From positions 1-64,000 of IMG/VR virus record IMGVR_UViG_3300031669_005479: a DNA stretch of 64,000 nt; one strand, 5' to 3'. How positions within the stretch are numbered: position 1 is the first letter of the stretch; every line of letters starts with the position of its first letter. Shown piece by piece: positions 5,897-13,691 of the stretch. The notes below the pieces were generated by a model. The model was not told where the DNA came from. It made no database searches and saw only the letters and a program-made list of their open reading frames with translations. The DNA is from a virus. The position numbers were made by a program, and so were the translations under genes.

Positions 5897-6784
5897 TTAC
5901 AAATCTAGTGAATAAAATTTACTTTCAAAATTTTTCTTCAATAAATCTCGATATTGAAGATATTCATCTTTATCATTTTTATGTTTAGTTAATAGAAAGT
6001 TTAAAATATTCTGATTAACATTAGCATCGCTTTTTAATTTAGTTCCAGCACTTGACTTATCACCTAGCAAATATAGTGCAATTTTTTTACAAAGTTCCAA
6101 ATCAATATCTGGGGTAGCAATTTTATTTACAAATAAATTGGTTGGATACCACATTTTATACTTAGCACTAATCGTTTCGGCTCTACTATTTACATTATGC
6201 ATATGGTAATAATTAATAATAATAATACCATGTGTTTCTGGCACAACAAAGACTGTTGTAGGATTTAAACCCAAGTGTGCATAGTTTATTTGCCTTAACC
6301 ATAAAACATATTCAAACATTCTGCTAAATATCCAATTAACATGAACTTGAGACAATTTCTGACCTGTTAATGGAATGCTGCGATCCTTTAAATAAATTGT
6401 TAATTTATTTTTTTCCAATTTCATGCTTTCTGGCATATAACGATGAAATGCCTCTGACGCTTTGTCATGTTTCGATTTAAGAATATTGTAATTATTAACA
6501 GATTTGGTAATTATTTTACGATTAGCATCCGTAACAACATACTCAATTCTTTTTTCAAATACTCTGAATTCACCTGCTTCATCAACATACAAAACACCCT
6601 TTTCAAGTATTTCTTTATATTGATTAATTTTCGTCATTGCTTCTGCAGCCAATGAATTTGAATGATAATCTGGATGTAATAGTTTACTGTAATTAAGATA
6701 ACTCCTTTTCCAATCATCACCACTAAAAATATCTGATGGTTTTGTTGATTTTAATACCATCTGAATTAGTTCAATATCTGTCAT
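5897..6784 (-). CDS. J-domain fused to kinase-like (pseudokinase) domain
   Basis: Residues 1-60 form a DnaJ-type domain with the HPD motif (LLHPDYHS, near 36-40), the motif that stimulates Hsp70 ATPase. Residues about 100-230 resemble a protein kinase C-lobe: YAHLGLNPTTVFV matches the H-x-D-x-x-P-x-N catalytic loop, but the catalytic Asp is Gly and no clear DFG follows, so it is probably a pseudokinase. It lies five bases from the HAD gene stop and upstream of the vWA gene. The kinase assignment is by pattern and less sure than the J-domain. Confidence 0.65.
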   Translation of the reverse strand: MTDIELIQMVLKSTKPSDIFSGDDWKRSYLNYSKLLHPDYHSNSLAAEAMTKINQYKEILEKGVLYVDEAGEFRVFEKRIEYVVTDANRKIITKSVNNYNILKSKHDKASEAFHRYMPESMKLEKNKLTIYLKDRSIPLTGQKLSQVHVNWIFSRMFEYVLWLRQINYAHLGLNPTTVFVVPETHGIIIINYYHMHNVNSRAETISAKYKMWYPTNLFVNKIATPDIDLELCKKIALYLLGDKSSAGTKLKSDANVNQNILNFLLTKHKNDKDEYLQYRDLLKKNFESKFYSLDL

Positions 6785-6788
6785 TATT

Positions 6789-7367
6789 CTAAATATTTAG
6801 AAATTTTTCCACCTCATTACAAATTTTTTGTGTTAGTCCAAAATAACTATCAACATGAAAAAAATGTTCACGCTGATTTAATAAAAAATCTATACCATCA
6901 TCAATTATTGCATAATGATAAAAATTATGACTACTAGCATCAAAATATTCCTCAACATTATTTGTAAGCCATTTTTTTATTTCACATCCCCTATTACGAC
7001 ATTCGCAATTACCTGTTTTATCAATAATGGTAAATGTTGCACCAAGTTTCTTAAATATTACTTGTAAATCCTGAACATCCCATTGATTTCTCATTGAAGC
7101 ACTTAAAACTACAACGGAATTTGTTTTAACACACAAATCATTCAATAATTTAATTTTACTTAAATCGATTTGTGATTTATAATAATCAATAGTACTAATT
7201 TCTTGTGATTTAAGTAATTTACGTAAATATTTTTTCACTACCTTATATAATGGTATGCCATCATTCTTATGTAAATGTTTATATTGCTCTTCATAAAAAA
7301 GATCATGATTTAAAACTCCATCTACGTCACAAAAAATCAAAGACTTAAATTCATTTTTATTTTCCAT
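6789..7367 (-). CDS. HAD-superfamily phosphatase, RNA-repair-associated type
   Basis: HAD motif I FCDVDGVLNHD lies near the N-terminus, motif II VVLSASMRNQW near residue 100, and the late acidic motif AIIDDG near 160. This arrangement is seen in phage HAD proteins related to the HAD domains of Swiss-army-knife RNA repair proteins. The likely role is removal of a phosphate from nucleotides or nucleic-acid ends. The start is placed at ATG 7367 rather than 7385, because the TTCGTAT box ends only six bases above 7385. It heads the minus-strand unit that runs to the vWA gene. Confidence 0.7.
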   Translation of the reverse strand: MENKNEFKSLIFCDVDGVLNHDLFYEEQYKHLHKNDGIPLYKVVKKYLRKLLKSQEISTIDYYKSQIDLSKIKLLNDLCVKTNSVVVLSASMRNQWDVQDLQVIFKKLGATFTIIDKTGNCECRNRGCEIKKWLTNNVEEYFDASSHNFYHYAIIDDGIDFLLNQREHFFHVDSYFGLTQKICNEVEKFLNI

Positions 7368-7390
7368 ATTTCTTTTAATTGTCAACCTAT

Positions 7391-7417
7391 ATACGAAATA
7401 ATTCCTAAAATGTTACA
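7391..7417 (-). promoter_or_regulatory. TGTAACA-N13-TTCGTAT promoter (divergent pair, left)
   Basis: TGTAACA (7411-7417) and TTCGTAT (7391-7397) lie on the minus strand with exactly 13 bases between them, 23 bases before ATG 7367. Confidence 0.75.
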
Positions 7418-7449
7418 TGTGATCGTAAACAAAAAAACATTTTCGGGTG

Positions 7450-7483
7450 CAAATATATAAAAAATAATTAACGTGTGGCACAA
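7450..7483 (-). promoter_or_regulatory. Bacteroidota-type promoter (TATATTTGCACC)
   Basis: The minus strand reads TATATTTGCACC (7446-7457), identical to boxes before 8144 and 12443. A TTG lies 23 bases upstream, longer than usual. Confidence 0.4.
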
Positions 7484-7486
7484 TCT

Positions 7487-7513
7487 TGTAACATTTAAAT
7501 ACTTTATTCGTAT
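7487..7513 (+). promoter_or_regulatory. TGTAACA-N13-TTCGTAT promoter (divergent pair, right)
   Basis: TGTAACA (7487-7493) and TTCGTAT (7507-7513) are 13 bases apart, 17 bases before ATG 7531. Confidence 0.75.
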
Positions 7514-7530
7514 TACATATAAAAAGAACT

Positions 7531-8103
7531 ATGAAAAATTTAATTTATCGAAGCATTGCATTACTATCGATATTTTTAATATCAACATCAATGATTAACA
7601 ACTACACCTATAATAAAAAAAGTGTGGCCTTTGAGTTACTATATTGTAATGTGTGGGGTACGATTTATCATGCAACTAAACGGCAATGTGATAATAGTCC
7701 AACAATTACTGGAGACGGGTCGCATATTAATGTAAAAAACGCAAGTAAATATCGTTGGATCGCTATTAGTCAGGACATGCTTAAGAGTGTTAACCGTTTG
7801 AAACTATTAAAGAATCCACTAACCAGTAAAATATATAAAGGTAAAATTGTATATGGGGATACTGTTTGGATTAAAAGTGGCAATCCTAAAATTAATGGTT
7901 GGTGGGTTGTTCACGATGCAAAGAGTGCAAAGTGTGATAATAGTGGTAATTTACTATATTCTAAATCAATTGATTTTTTGCAAACAGAAGGTGATATCAA
8001 TCTATATAATGGTAATCCACTATGGTCTGGAAAATTCTGTGATATTAAAATATATCGATTGAAAAATGTTTACTATAAAAACATTAAAAGATTTGTAATC
8101 TAA
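7531..8103 (+). CDS. Secreted RlpA/3D-like double-psi beta-barrel protein
   Basis: An N-terminal hydrophobic segment (residues 6-18) looks like a signal peptide or anchor. The rest resembles RlpA/3D-type double-psi beta-barrels of Bacteroidota phages: a TIYHATKRQCDNSP opening, a TGDGSHINV loop, a RWIAISQDM strand, a GDTVWI strand and the late VVHDAKSA segment. Such domains act in peptidoglycan binding or cleavage in the periplasm. The gene is the first of the plus-strand block and has its own promoter. The enzyme activity is not proven by visible residues. Confidence 0.6.
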   Translation: MKNLIYRSIALLSIFLISTSMINNYTYNKKSVAFELLYCNVWGTIYHATKRQCDNSPTITGDGSHINVKNASKYRWIAISQDMLKSVNRLKLLKNPLTSKIYKGKIVYGDTVWIKSGNPKINGWWVVHDAKSAKCDNSGNLLYSKSIDFLQTEGDINLYNGNPLWSGKFCDIKIYRLKNVYYKNIKRFVI

Positions 8104-8121
8104 AATATTTTATTATATTTG
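8092..8121 (+). promoter_or_regulatory. Bacteroidota-type promoter
   Basis: TTTG (8092-8095), 18 bases, TATATTTG (8114-8121) followed by CACC, 22 bases before ATG 8144. Confidence 0.7.
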
Positions 8122-8143
8122 CACCCTAATATACATTTAAACA

Positions 8144-8284
8144 ATGAATCAACTCTATTTCATCATATTTATGATACTTGTTCCGATTGTTGTTTTCGGA
8201 TATTTTAAACTTAAGTTTAATGGTTTTTTTGACAATATTTCGAAAAAATTTAAAAGAAAGAACAATGAAAAGAGAAATGCCTGA
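8144..8284 (+). CDS. Small membrane protein (46 aa)
   Basis: A single hydrophobic helix (residues 4-21) is followed by a lysine-rich tail, so it is a one-pass inner-membrane protein with a cytoplasmic basic end. It is the first ORF after the promoter at 8092-8121 and overlaps the start of the HD hydrolase gene by 20 bases, suggesting coupled translation. Function unknown; size and shape would fit a small membrane modulator. Confidence 0.6.
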   Translation: MNQLYFIIFMILVPIVVFGYFKLKFNGFFDNISKKFKRKNNEKRNA

Positions 8285-8843
8285 TTTAAAAATAATTGAG
8301 GATTATGCAAGGCATAGTTATAGTGAATCTAATTGTAGATATGGGGATAATGAATACTATTTGCATATAAATATGGTATTGAATAATGTCAATAAATATC
8401 AAAATATTTTTAAAAATAATCTTGATGCACAACATACAATTGGTGCTGCACACACTCACGATCTCATCGAAGATGCAAAACAAGCATACAGTAATATTGC
8501 TAATGTATGTGGTAATGATGTTGCTGACATTACATTAGCAGTTACTGATGTACCTGCAGAAAATAGATTAATGAAGCATCTACTCACAATGGGCAAAACA
8601 GTTAAAGATCATCGTGCAATTATATTGAAAATGTGCGATATTCTTGCCAATGCCACATATAGCAAAGAATCTGGTAGTTCAATGTATATGAAATATGTTT
8701 TTGAGTATCAATATCGTAAACCAATTTTTAAAACCGCATTAACATGGTATCGAAACGAACTAGATGCAGTAGAACTAAATAAATTGTGGGATGAACTTGA
8801 TGTAATACATATGAGTAAACAAATAGACTTAAAAACAATATGA
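8265..8843 (+). CDS. HD hydrolase, SpoT/MESH1-like
   Basis: An AHTHDLIED motif (HD...ED) near residue 64, a DVADITLAVTDV strand-helix and HRAIILKMCDILANA (the counterpart of SpoT K-x-x-D-x-x-x-N) match the (p)ppGpp hydrolase domain of SpoT and MESH1. Length (192 aa) equals that of stand-alone MESH1-type enzymes. It would remove the 3' pyrophosphate of the alarmone, or act on another nucleotide. The start is set at ATG 8265 (MKREMPD), overlapping the membrane ORF; an upstream TTG extension to 8178 is a run-through reading. Confidence 0.7.
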   Translation: MKREMPDLKIIEDYARHSYSESNCRYGDNEYYLHINMVLNNVNKYQNIFKNNLDAQHTIGAAHTHDLIEDAKQAYSNIANVCGNDVADITLAVTDVPAENRLMKHLLTMGKTVKDHRAIILKMCDILANATYSKESGSSMYMKYVFEYQYRKPIFKTALTWYRNELDAVELNKLWDELDVIHMSKQIDLKTI

Positions 8844-8844
8844 T

Positions 8845-9408
8845 ATGAATGATAAAAATTTGGGTCATTTGATGCTCGACCTCGAAACAATGGGCAAGAA
8901 TAGTAATTCTGCAATTGTTTCAATTGGCGCAGTAGAATTTGATATTAATACAGGTGAAACTGGTAGAGAATTCTACGAAATTGTTGATTTACAATCATGT
9001 CTTGATAAAGGACTTATGGTAAATGCAAGCACTATTTATTGGTGGTTACTACAGAGTGATGCTGCTCGTAAACAAATCTGTCAACCAAACGATAGTCTTG
9101 AAAATGTTTTGAATAAATTAAATTCATATTTTGAATTACTCGGTGATTTTGAACTATGGGGTAATAGTGCAAGATTTGATATTGGCATTCTTGAGGATGC
9201 ATATACTGCTTGCGGATATCATGAAATGCCTTGGAATTTTAGAAAAGAAAGGGACGTGCGTACATTGGTTGCATTTGCACCAAGTGTTAAAGATAATTAT
9301 CCATTTACTGGTGTTATGCACAATCCCATTGATGATTGTAAAAATCAAATTGCTTATTGCAGTGCTATTTGGATGAAACTTATGCATAATAATAATAATA
9401 ATAAATAA
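8845..9408 (+). CDS. 3'-5' exonuclease, DexA/Rv2179c-like DEDD family
   Basis: The motifs are MLDLETMG (first acidic pair) near residue 10, SARFDIGIL near 108 and HNPIDDCKNQ near 157, matching the DEDDh exonucleases related to T4 DexA. The predicted role is degradation of DNA or short RNA from 3' ends. It starts two bases after the HD gene stop. The C-terminus ends in an asparagine run encoded by an AAT repeat. Confidence 0.8.
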   Translation: MNDKNLGHLMLDLETMGKNSNSAIVSIGAVEFDINTGETGREFYEIVDLQSCLDKGLMVNASTIYWWLLQSDAARKQICQPNDSLENVLNKLNSYFELLGDFELWGNSARFDIGILEDAYTACGYHEMPWNFRKERDVRTLVAFAPSVKDNYPFTGVMHNPIDDCKNQIAYCSAIWMKLMHNNNNNK

Positions 9409-9413
9409 ACATT

Positions 9414-9764
9414 ATGGAAAATTTAACAACTGAAACATTTAAGGAAAAAATCTTTGACTATGGTCAAGAAGGTGATTGGTCATTTAATGGTACTAACCCA
9501 GCAATCATTGATTTCTATGCAGAATGGTGTGGACCATGTAAAACAATTGCTCCAATTCTTGAAGAACTTGATGATGAATATCCTAACATAGATTTTTATA
9601 AAGTAGATACTGAAGCACAAGCAGAATTAGCAGTTGCCTTTGGAATTAGAAGTATACCTGCAGTTTTATTTATTCCATTAACTGGAATGCCACAAATGTC
9701 ATTAGGTGCAATTCCTAAATCTACATTCAAAACAGCAATTAAAGAAATATTAGCAATAGAATAA
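9414..9764 (+). CDS. Thioredoxin
   Basis: The active site is WCGPC (near residue 40) with the cis-proline region IRSIPAVLF near residue 80. Length (116 aa) is normal for thioredoxin. No signal peptide, so it is cytoplasmic. It reduces disulfides, for instance in phage or host ribonucleotide reductase. It follows the exonuclease gene by five bases. Confidence 0.92.
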   Translation: MENLTTETFKEKIFDYGQEGDWSFNGTNPAIIDFYAEWCGPCKTIAPILEELDDEYPNIDFYKVDTEAQAELAVAFGIRSIPAVLFIPLTGMPQMSLGAIPKSTFKTAIKEILAIE

Positions 9765-9777
9765 TTCTTCAAAATTC

Positions 9778-9805
9778 TGTAACAAATATATTTTACTTTT
9801 CGTAT
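9778..9805 (+). promoter_or_regulatory. TGTAACA-N14-TTCGTAT promoter
   Basis: TGTAACA (9778-9784) and TTCGTAT (9799-9805) are 14 bases apart, one more than the other copies, nine bases before ATG 9815. Confidence 0.65.
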
Positions 9806-9814
9806 AAAATAGAT

Positions 9815-10291
9815 ATGGATAAGTTTTTATTTTTAGATATTGATGATGTGATTGTAACTTCAATACAACATAGTAGTAAAAAGTTACACCCAAAATATAA
9901 AACACACATGTTTGATAAAAAATGTGTTGATGTTCTCAATATAATTACAGATAAGACAAATCCAATAATTATTTTATCTAGTGATTGGAAACTTTATTTT
10001 GATATTGAAGCACTTAACGAGATATTTAGTGATAATAATGTTCACTGTAAAATTTCTGATATAACACCTGATTTATGGGGAACACAATTTACTAAATATG
10101 ACCAGTTAGAAATATGTAGAGCATCTGAAATCATGAAATATGTTGATGAGCATAGTATCAAAAACTTTGTTGCAGTAGACGATTTGGATTTAAATGATTG
10201 GATACCGAATAATTTTGTGCATTGTAAACGTTCAATGGAAGGGATTAAGCAAACAGGAATTAAAGAAAAAATTTTAAATATTTTAACATAA
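9815..10291 (+). CDS. HAD-superfamily phosphatase (158 aa)
   Basis: Motif I FLDIDDVIV is at the N-terminus, the motif II region IIILSSDWK near residue 50 and the acidic FVAVDDLDL near 125, as in the phage HAD proteins related to RNA-repair HAD domains. It resembles the 6789-7367 protein in layout. It has its own TTCGTAT-class promoter, like that gene. A role in nucleotide or RNA-end dephosphorylation is likely but not shown. Confidence 0.65.
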   Translation: MDKFLFLDIDDVIVTSIQHSSKKLHPKYKTHMFDKKCVDVLNIITDKTNPIIILSSDWKLYFDIEALNEIFSDNNVHCKISDITPDLWGTQFTKYDQLEICRASEIMKYVDEHSIKNFVAVDDLDLNDWIPNNFVHCKRSMEGIKQTGIKEKILNILT

Positions 10292-10307
10292 AAGATAATT
10301 TTGTATT

Positions 10308-10826
10308 ATGAGTTATTTTGTTATTGACGTAGAATCTGATGGTCCAATTATTGCTAAACATAGCATGGTATGTTTTGGTGCAGTTAAATTAACACCTGAA
10401 CTAAATTCAACATTCTACGGTAAAACTAAGCCAATCGGTGATGATTTCATACCATCTTCGCTTGCAGTGAGTGGTTTTACGAGAGAACAACATTTAAGTT
10501 TTGATGATCCAGCAATTGTTATGAAAAACTTTGCAGATTGGATTAAAATTCATAGTGTGGGTAAACCAATACTTATTTCAGATAATAATGGATATGATGC
10601 TAGTTGGATTAACTATTATTTTCACAGATATTATGGTTCAAATCCATTTGGCTGGTCTTCAAGAAGAATTGGAGATTTATATTGTGGTATGGTGAAAGAT
10701 ACGTGGGCAACTTGGAAGCATTTGAGAGTAACAGAACATACCCACAATCCTGTTGATGATGCTAAAGGTAATGCAGAGGCATTACTTAAAATGAAAGAAA
10801 TGGGACTAAAAATTGACACTAAATAA
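10308..10826 (+). CDS. DEDDh exonuclease (DnaQ-like)
   Basis: FVIDVESDGP (motif I) is at the N-terminus, SDNNGYDASWI (motif II) near residue 89 and EHTHNPVDDAKGNA (motif III with the catalytic His) near 140-150. Length 172 aa. It is the second DEDD exonuclease in this block and 16 bases after the HAD gene. It probably removes mismatched or free 3' ends; RNA substrates are possible. Confidence 0.8.
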   Translation: MSYFVIDVESDGPIIAKHSMVCFGAVKLTPELNSTFYGKTKPIGDDFIPSSLAVSGFTREQHLSFDDPAIVMKNFADWIKIHSVGKPILISDNNGYDASWINYYFHRYYGSNPFGWSSRRIGDLYCGMVKDTWATWKHLRVTEHTHNPVDDAKGNAEALLKMKEMGLKIDTK

Positions 10827-10834
10827 AATAAATT

Positions 10835-11101
10835 ATGAATATTAAAAACATTGCCTTCTTATTTCCAGTAATGGCATACTATGCCATCGAATCATTAATT
10901 GCAGCATTATTCATTACAGTGCTATGGCGATTTGTATTATATCCAATTACAAATATTGACATCACCTATCTCCAGTGCGCATCAATTATTTGGATTATTA
11001 AAATCGTATTTTTTGATGTATTTAAATTGCTTACTGGACTTAGTGGCATACAAATTTCAAAAGAAAATCAAGAAACTGACCAAGAAACAACTGAAAATTA
11101 A
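10835..11101 (+). CDS. Two-helix membrane protein (88 aa)
   Basis: Two hydrophobic segments (about residues 6-30 and 46-66) and a polar, Glu/Thr-rich tail suggest an inner-membrane protein with both ends on the same side. It overlaps the next ORF by one base (TAATG). No family is recognised. Confidence 0.65.
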   Translation: MNIKNIAFLFPVMAYYAIESLIAALFITVLWRFVLYPITNIDITYLQCASIIWIIKIVFFDVFKLLTGLSGIQISKENQETDQETTEN

Positions 11102-11325
11102 TGAAATACATAAAAGAATCACCAAGAATAACTATCAAAATTTATGATAGCGAGACTGAAGACCTTATCGTTACAATAAACGATAGAAACTGGATGAATG
11201 TAGGTGAAATATTTCCTGCACATATTATTAATAATCTAGTTATGGATGAATGTAAGAAAAGAAAAATATCTGCTCCAGATAAAATTTTAGTAATGATTGG
11301 AGAAGAATATATCTTGGAAGAATAA
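11101..11325 (+). CDS. Hypothetical 74-aa protein
   Basis: Soluble small protein with alternating beta-type segments (ITIKIYDSE, LIVTIND) and an acidic end. It is translationally coupled to the membrane protein gene (TAATG). It ends just before the terminator at 11349-11378. No family is recognised. Confidence 0.6.
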   Translation: MKYIKESPRITIKIYDSETEDLIVTINDRNWMNVGEIFPAHIINNLVMDECKKRKISAPDKILVMIGEEYILEE

Positions 11326-11348
11326 GACGTAAAACAATTAAATTTATT

Positions 11349-11378
11349 AAGCATGTTGTAATATACATGCTTTTTTTT
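11349..11378 (+). terminator. Terminator of the 9.8-11.3 kb unit
   Basis: AAGCATG and CATGCTT form a 7-bp stem over a 10-base loop, followed by eight T. The T run leads straight into TGTAACA of the next promoter. Confidence 0.8.
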
Positions 11379-11404
11379 GTAACAAATATTACCATTATTC
11401 GTAT
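11378..11404 (+). promoter_or_regulatory. TGTAACA-N13-TTCGTAT promoter
   Basis: TGTAACA (11378-11384), 13 bases, TTCGTAT (11398-11404), 29 bases before ATG 11434. Confidence 0.75.
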
Positions 11405-11433
11405 ATCTAGGTATAATAATTATAATACTTACT

Positions 11434-11961
11434 ATGAAAAAATTAATTGTATTATTGATAGCATTATTGCTAACAGCCAACCTCTTTGCAAATATTAGGG
11501 ACTATTCTTTAATTGAACCACATGGACAAGTCGAATATGGTTTTCATCACTATAGGGATTTGGATTGGATTCAATATCTTCCATTTGCACACTTTGTAAA
11601 AGATGGTAAACTTTATGTTATATCATACGAACCATTTACTGACGATGAGCGTCCATCGAGTATGATAATAAAAGCAAGAAAATTGTATCTTTATTGTAAG
11701 AATATGAGCAATCCAGATAATCCTTGGGTAATTGCGTCGGATGTTCTATTTACAGGTAACTTTTATTCCAATTTAACAATATCCAATGGACATACTAGCC
11801 TAGACATGCATTATTTAGACATTGAACTGTTTACCAGATATGGTTGTATGCTTACTGTTGATGGAAACAATGTAACAATTACTACACACAAGATAATCAA
11901 GGTTAATAATAGTGATTGTACCAGTGAACCAATAACGTTTCATATTAAACTAAAACAATGA
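11434..11961 (+). CDS. Secreted hypothetical protein (175 aa)
   Basis: A clear signal peptide (MKK then a hydrophobic run to about residue 19, LFANI cleavage-like) indicates export to the periplasm or surface. The mature part is rich in Tyr/His/Asp and looks beta-rich. Two cysteines lie near residues 86 and 164. No family is recognised. It has its own promoter and is coupled to the next ORF by an ATGA overlap. Confidence 0.65.
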   Translation: MKKLIVLLIALLLTANLFANIRDYSLIEPHGQVEYGFHHYRDLDWIQYLPFAHFVKDGKLYVISYEPFTDDERPSSMIIKARKLYLYCKNMSNPDNPWVIASDVLFTGNFYSNLTISNGHTSLDMHYLDIELFTRYGCMLTVDGNNVTITTHKIIKVNNSDCTSEPITFHIKLKQ

Positions 11962-12392
11962 TAAAAGCATTACCCTTTATCCTTACTGTTGGGAGTGAGA
12001 AATTCAAACAATTTCTTGCCAATCCATTTACAATCGACATGCTATATCCAATTTATGACATAAATTCTTGTGCAACATTGTTCGATGGCTGGCATGGAAA
12101 AAATATGGTAAATTGGTTTAAATTCACAAATGATGATAAAGTAATATTAGAATTTTATCCAAAGTATTATACTGCAAAAAATAATGAACCAAATTCAATT
12201 AAATATATGCTATCATTACCAGAAAATATTGGCGAATTTGTTAATGATATGAATAGGCTTGGAATAGAACTTTATTGGACGGAATTGATTGATAAAAATT
12301 TTGAACCCAAAGATTATTTACCAACAAATGAACTAAAAATTTATTGGACTAATCTATTAGAAAAAATGGGTAAATCTAGTGAATTGTTATAA
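11958..12392 (+). CDS. Hypothetical 144-aa protein
   Basis: Soluble protein with many aromatic residues (Trp, Tyr, Phe) and no cysteine motif except near residue 36. Its start overlaps the stop of the secreted protein gene (ATGA), so the two are probably made together. Function unknown. Confidence 0.6.
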   Translation: MIKALPFILTVGSEKFKQFLANPFTIDMLYPIYDINSCATLFDGWHGKNMVNWFKFTNDDKVILEFYPKYYTAKNNEPNSIKYMLSLPENIGEFVNDMNRLGIELYWTELIDKNFEPKDYLPTNELKIYWTNLLEKMGKSSELL

Positions 12393-12393
12393 A

Positions 12394-12425
12394 TTTGGAA
12401 CTTTGAAAAAATATACATATATTTG
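12394..12425 (+). promoter_or_regulatory. Bacteroidota-type promoter
   Basis: TTTG (12394-12397), exactly 20 bases, TATATTTG (12418-12425) followed by CACC, 17 bases before ATG 12443. Confidence 0.75.
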
Positions 12426-12442
12426 CACCAATAAAATATTAA

Positions 12443-13183
12443 ATGGACACTAATAATTTAAAATTATGGAATAACATCACATTTAAAACAGAAGGTTATC
12501 GAAAAAATTTTGATTTTATTAATGATGATGAAAATATTATTACAGAATATGATGGTAAAATTTCTGAAATTAGAATTTCTGAACTAAAACCTCCACATAT
12601 TATTGGAGAATATGGTTTTTCTGTATGGCATATAGATTTAGGAAAAAAATTTAACGTAAATTTGAAGAAATTAATTGCTAATCATCATATTGAAGATACC
12701 TATGATGAATTATTAAAAATAATTAAACAAAATGATTTTAATTTTGAAAATATAAACAAATTGGTATTGATTCACTCATTTGTTCTTAAAAGGGACTATC
12801 GTAAACGTGGTATTACTGAAGAATTCATTGAAACAATATATAGAGATTTTTTTGGTGAAAATGTTGCCATAATTATGTTAGTTAAACCGTTACAATATAA
12901 CAAAATTGATTTTGATTTTTATAAACATCACAAATCAGTTCAAGTTAAGGAGTCACTTAAATCAAAAAATGCATCATATATACATGCAATGGAATATTAT
13001 TCGTTAAATGAAATGCTTAAAAGGGAAGATATGGAAATGAACGAATATAAACTATTTAACGTTGCGAATAAATGTGGATTTAGTAGAATTGGTGAATCAC
13101 ACCTATTTAAATTTATTCCAGATAAAATTATCAAAAGAATGAATGATAAACATCAATATTTAAAAACAAATAAATTAATTTAA
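12443..13183 (+). CDS. GNAT-like N-acetyltransferase (246 aa)
   Basis: The segment LVLIHSFVLKRDYRKRGITEEFIETIY (about residues 108-134) fits GNAT motif A, with RKRG as the acetyl-CoA phosphate loop. A VANKCGFSRIGES segment near 212 matches the C-terminal GNAT strand-helix. The N-terminal 100 residues are of unknown fold. The substrate is unknown. It has its own host-like promoter. Assignment is by pattern only. Confidence 0.5.
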   Translation: MDTNNLKLWNNITFKTEGYRKNFDFINDDENIITEYDGKISEIRISELKPPHIIGEYGFSVWHIDLGKKFNVNLKKLIANHHIEDTYDELLKIIKQNDFNFENINKLVLIHSFVLKRDYRKRGITEEFIETIYRDFFGENVAIIMLVKPLQYNKIDFDFYKHHKSVQVKESLKSKNASYIHAMEYYSLNEMLKREDMEMNEYKLFNVANKCGFSRIGESHLFKFIPDKIIKRMNDKHQYLKTNKLI

Positions 13184-13184
13184 T

Positions 13185-13430
13185 ATGAAGAACAAAAAGT
13201 CTAAAATCAAATTAGATACGTTTCATTACCATGAGGCTATTCACACTACGCACATTTTCAGTAAAATCTTGGAAGAACATCTTTTAAAACATCCTGTGGT
13301 ACAAAAACACCGTAAGGTTAAGAAAAAAGTAAATAAAGTATTGGAACTACTTGCTGATATTTACCAAGATATTAATGCCTACGATGCTAAACAAGATGAT
13401 ATCGATAATTATCGTCCTATTAATCAATAA
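13185..13430 (+). CDS. Basic helical protein (81 aa)
   Basis: Lysine-rich, histidine-containing helical protein (KHRKVKKKVNKV in the middle) with an acidic C-terminus. It starts one base after the GNAT gene, so they form one transcript. It could bind nucleic acid, but no known motif is visible. Confidence 0.55.
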   Translation: MKNKKSKIKLDTFHYHEAIHTTHIFSKILEEHLLKHPVVQKHRKVKKKVNKVLELLADIYQDINAYDAKQDDIDNYRPINQ

Positions 13431-13454
13431 ATTATCTGTTTTTTGATAATCATT

Positions 13455-13463
13455 GTATTTATA
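13455..13463 (+). promoter_or_regulatory. GTATTTATA late-type motif (plus strand)
   Basis: The only plus-strand GTATTTATA copy placed before an ORF, nine bases ahead of ATG 13473. Confidence 0.5.
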
Positions 13464-13472
13464 TAACACGAG

Positions 13473-13634
13473 ATGGAAAATAATTATAAAATATTGAAAA
13501 GAGTTAAGCAAAAAATACCTTACAATCAACGAATTTTGACAAAAAAATCGTCAATACCCGAAAAATTCAATTTTTTCGGGGATTTTAGTTTAAAAACACA
13601 ATTATTTTCCAATACATTTAAAATTTTTGGTTAA
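13473..13634 (+). CDS. Possible 53-aa protein or short RNA
   Basis: A 53-codon ORF starts nine bases after a GTATTTATA motif and encodes a basic, Lys/Phe-rich peptide. A terminator-like hairpin (13556-13581) lies inside it, so the transcript may end before the stop codon. In that case the unit would be a short RNA of about 100 bases instead of a gene. The sequence alone does not decide between the two. Confidence 0.35.
   Translation: MENNYKILKRVKQKIPYNQRILTKKSSIPEKFNFFGDFSLKTQLFSNTFKIFG
13556..13581 (+). terminator. Terminator-like hairpin
   Basis: CCCGAAAAA and TTTTTTCGGG pair across a short loop, followed by GATTTTAGTTT. It resembles a weak intrinsic terminator. Confidence 0.5.
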
Positions 13635-13691
13635 AAATCTAAAACAACTCATTGATTTTAAATGAAATAACAATTATTAAAAAATTAAATT

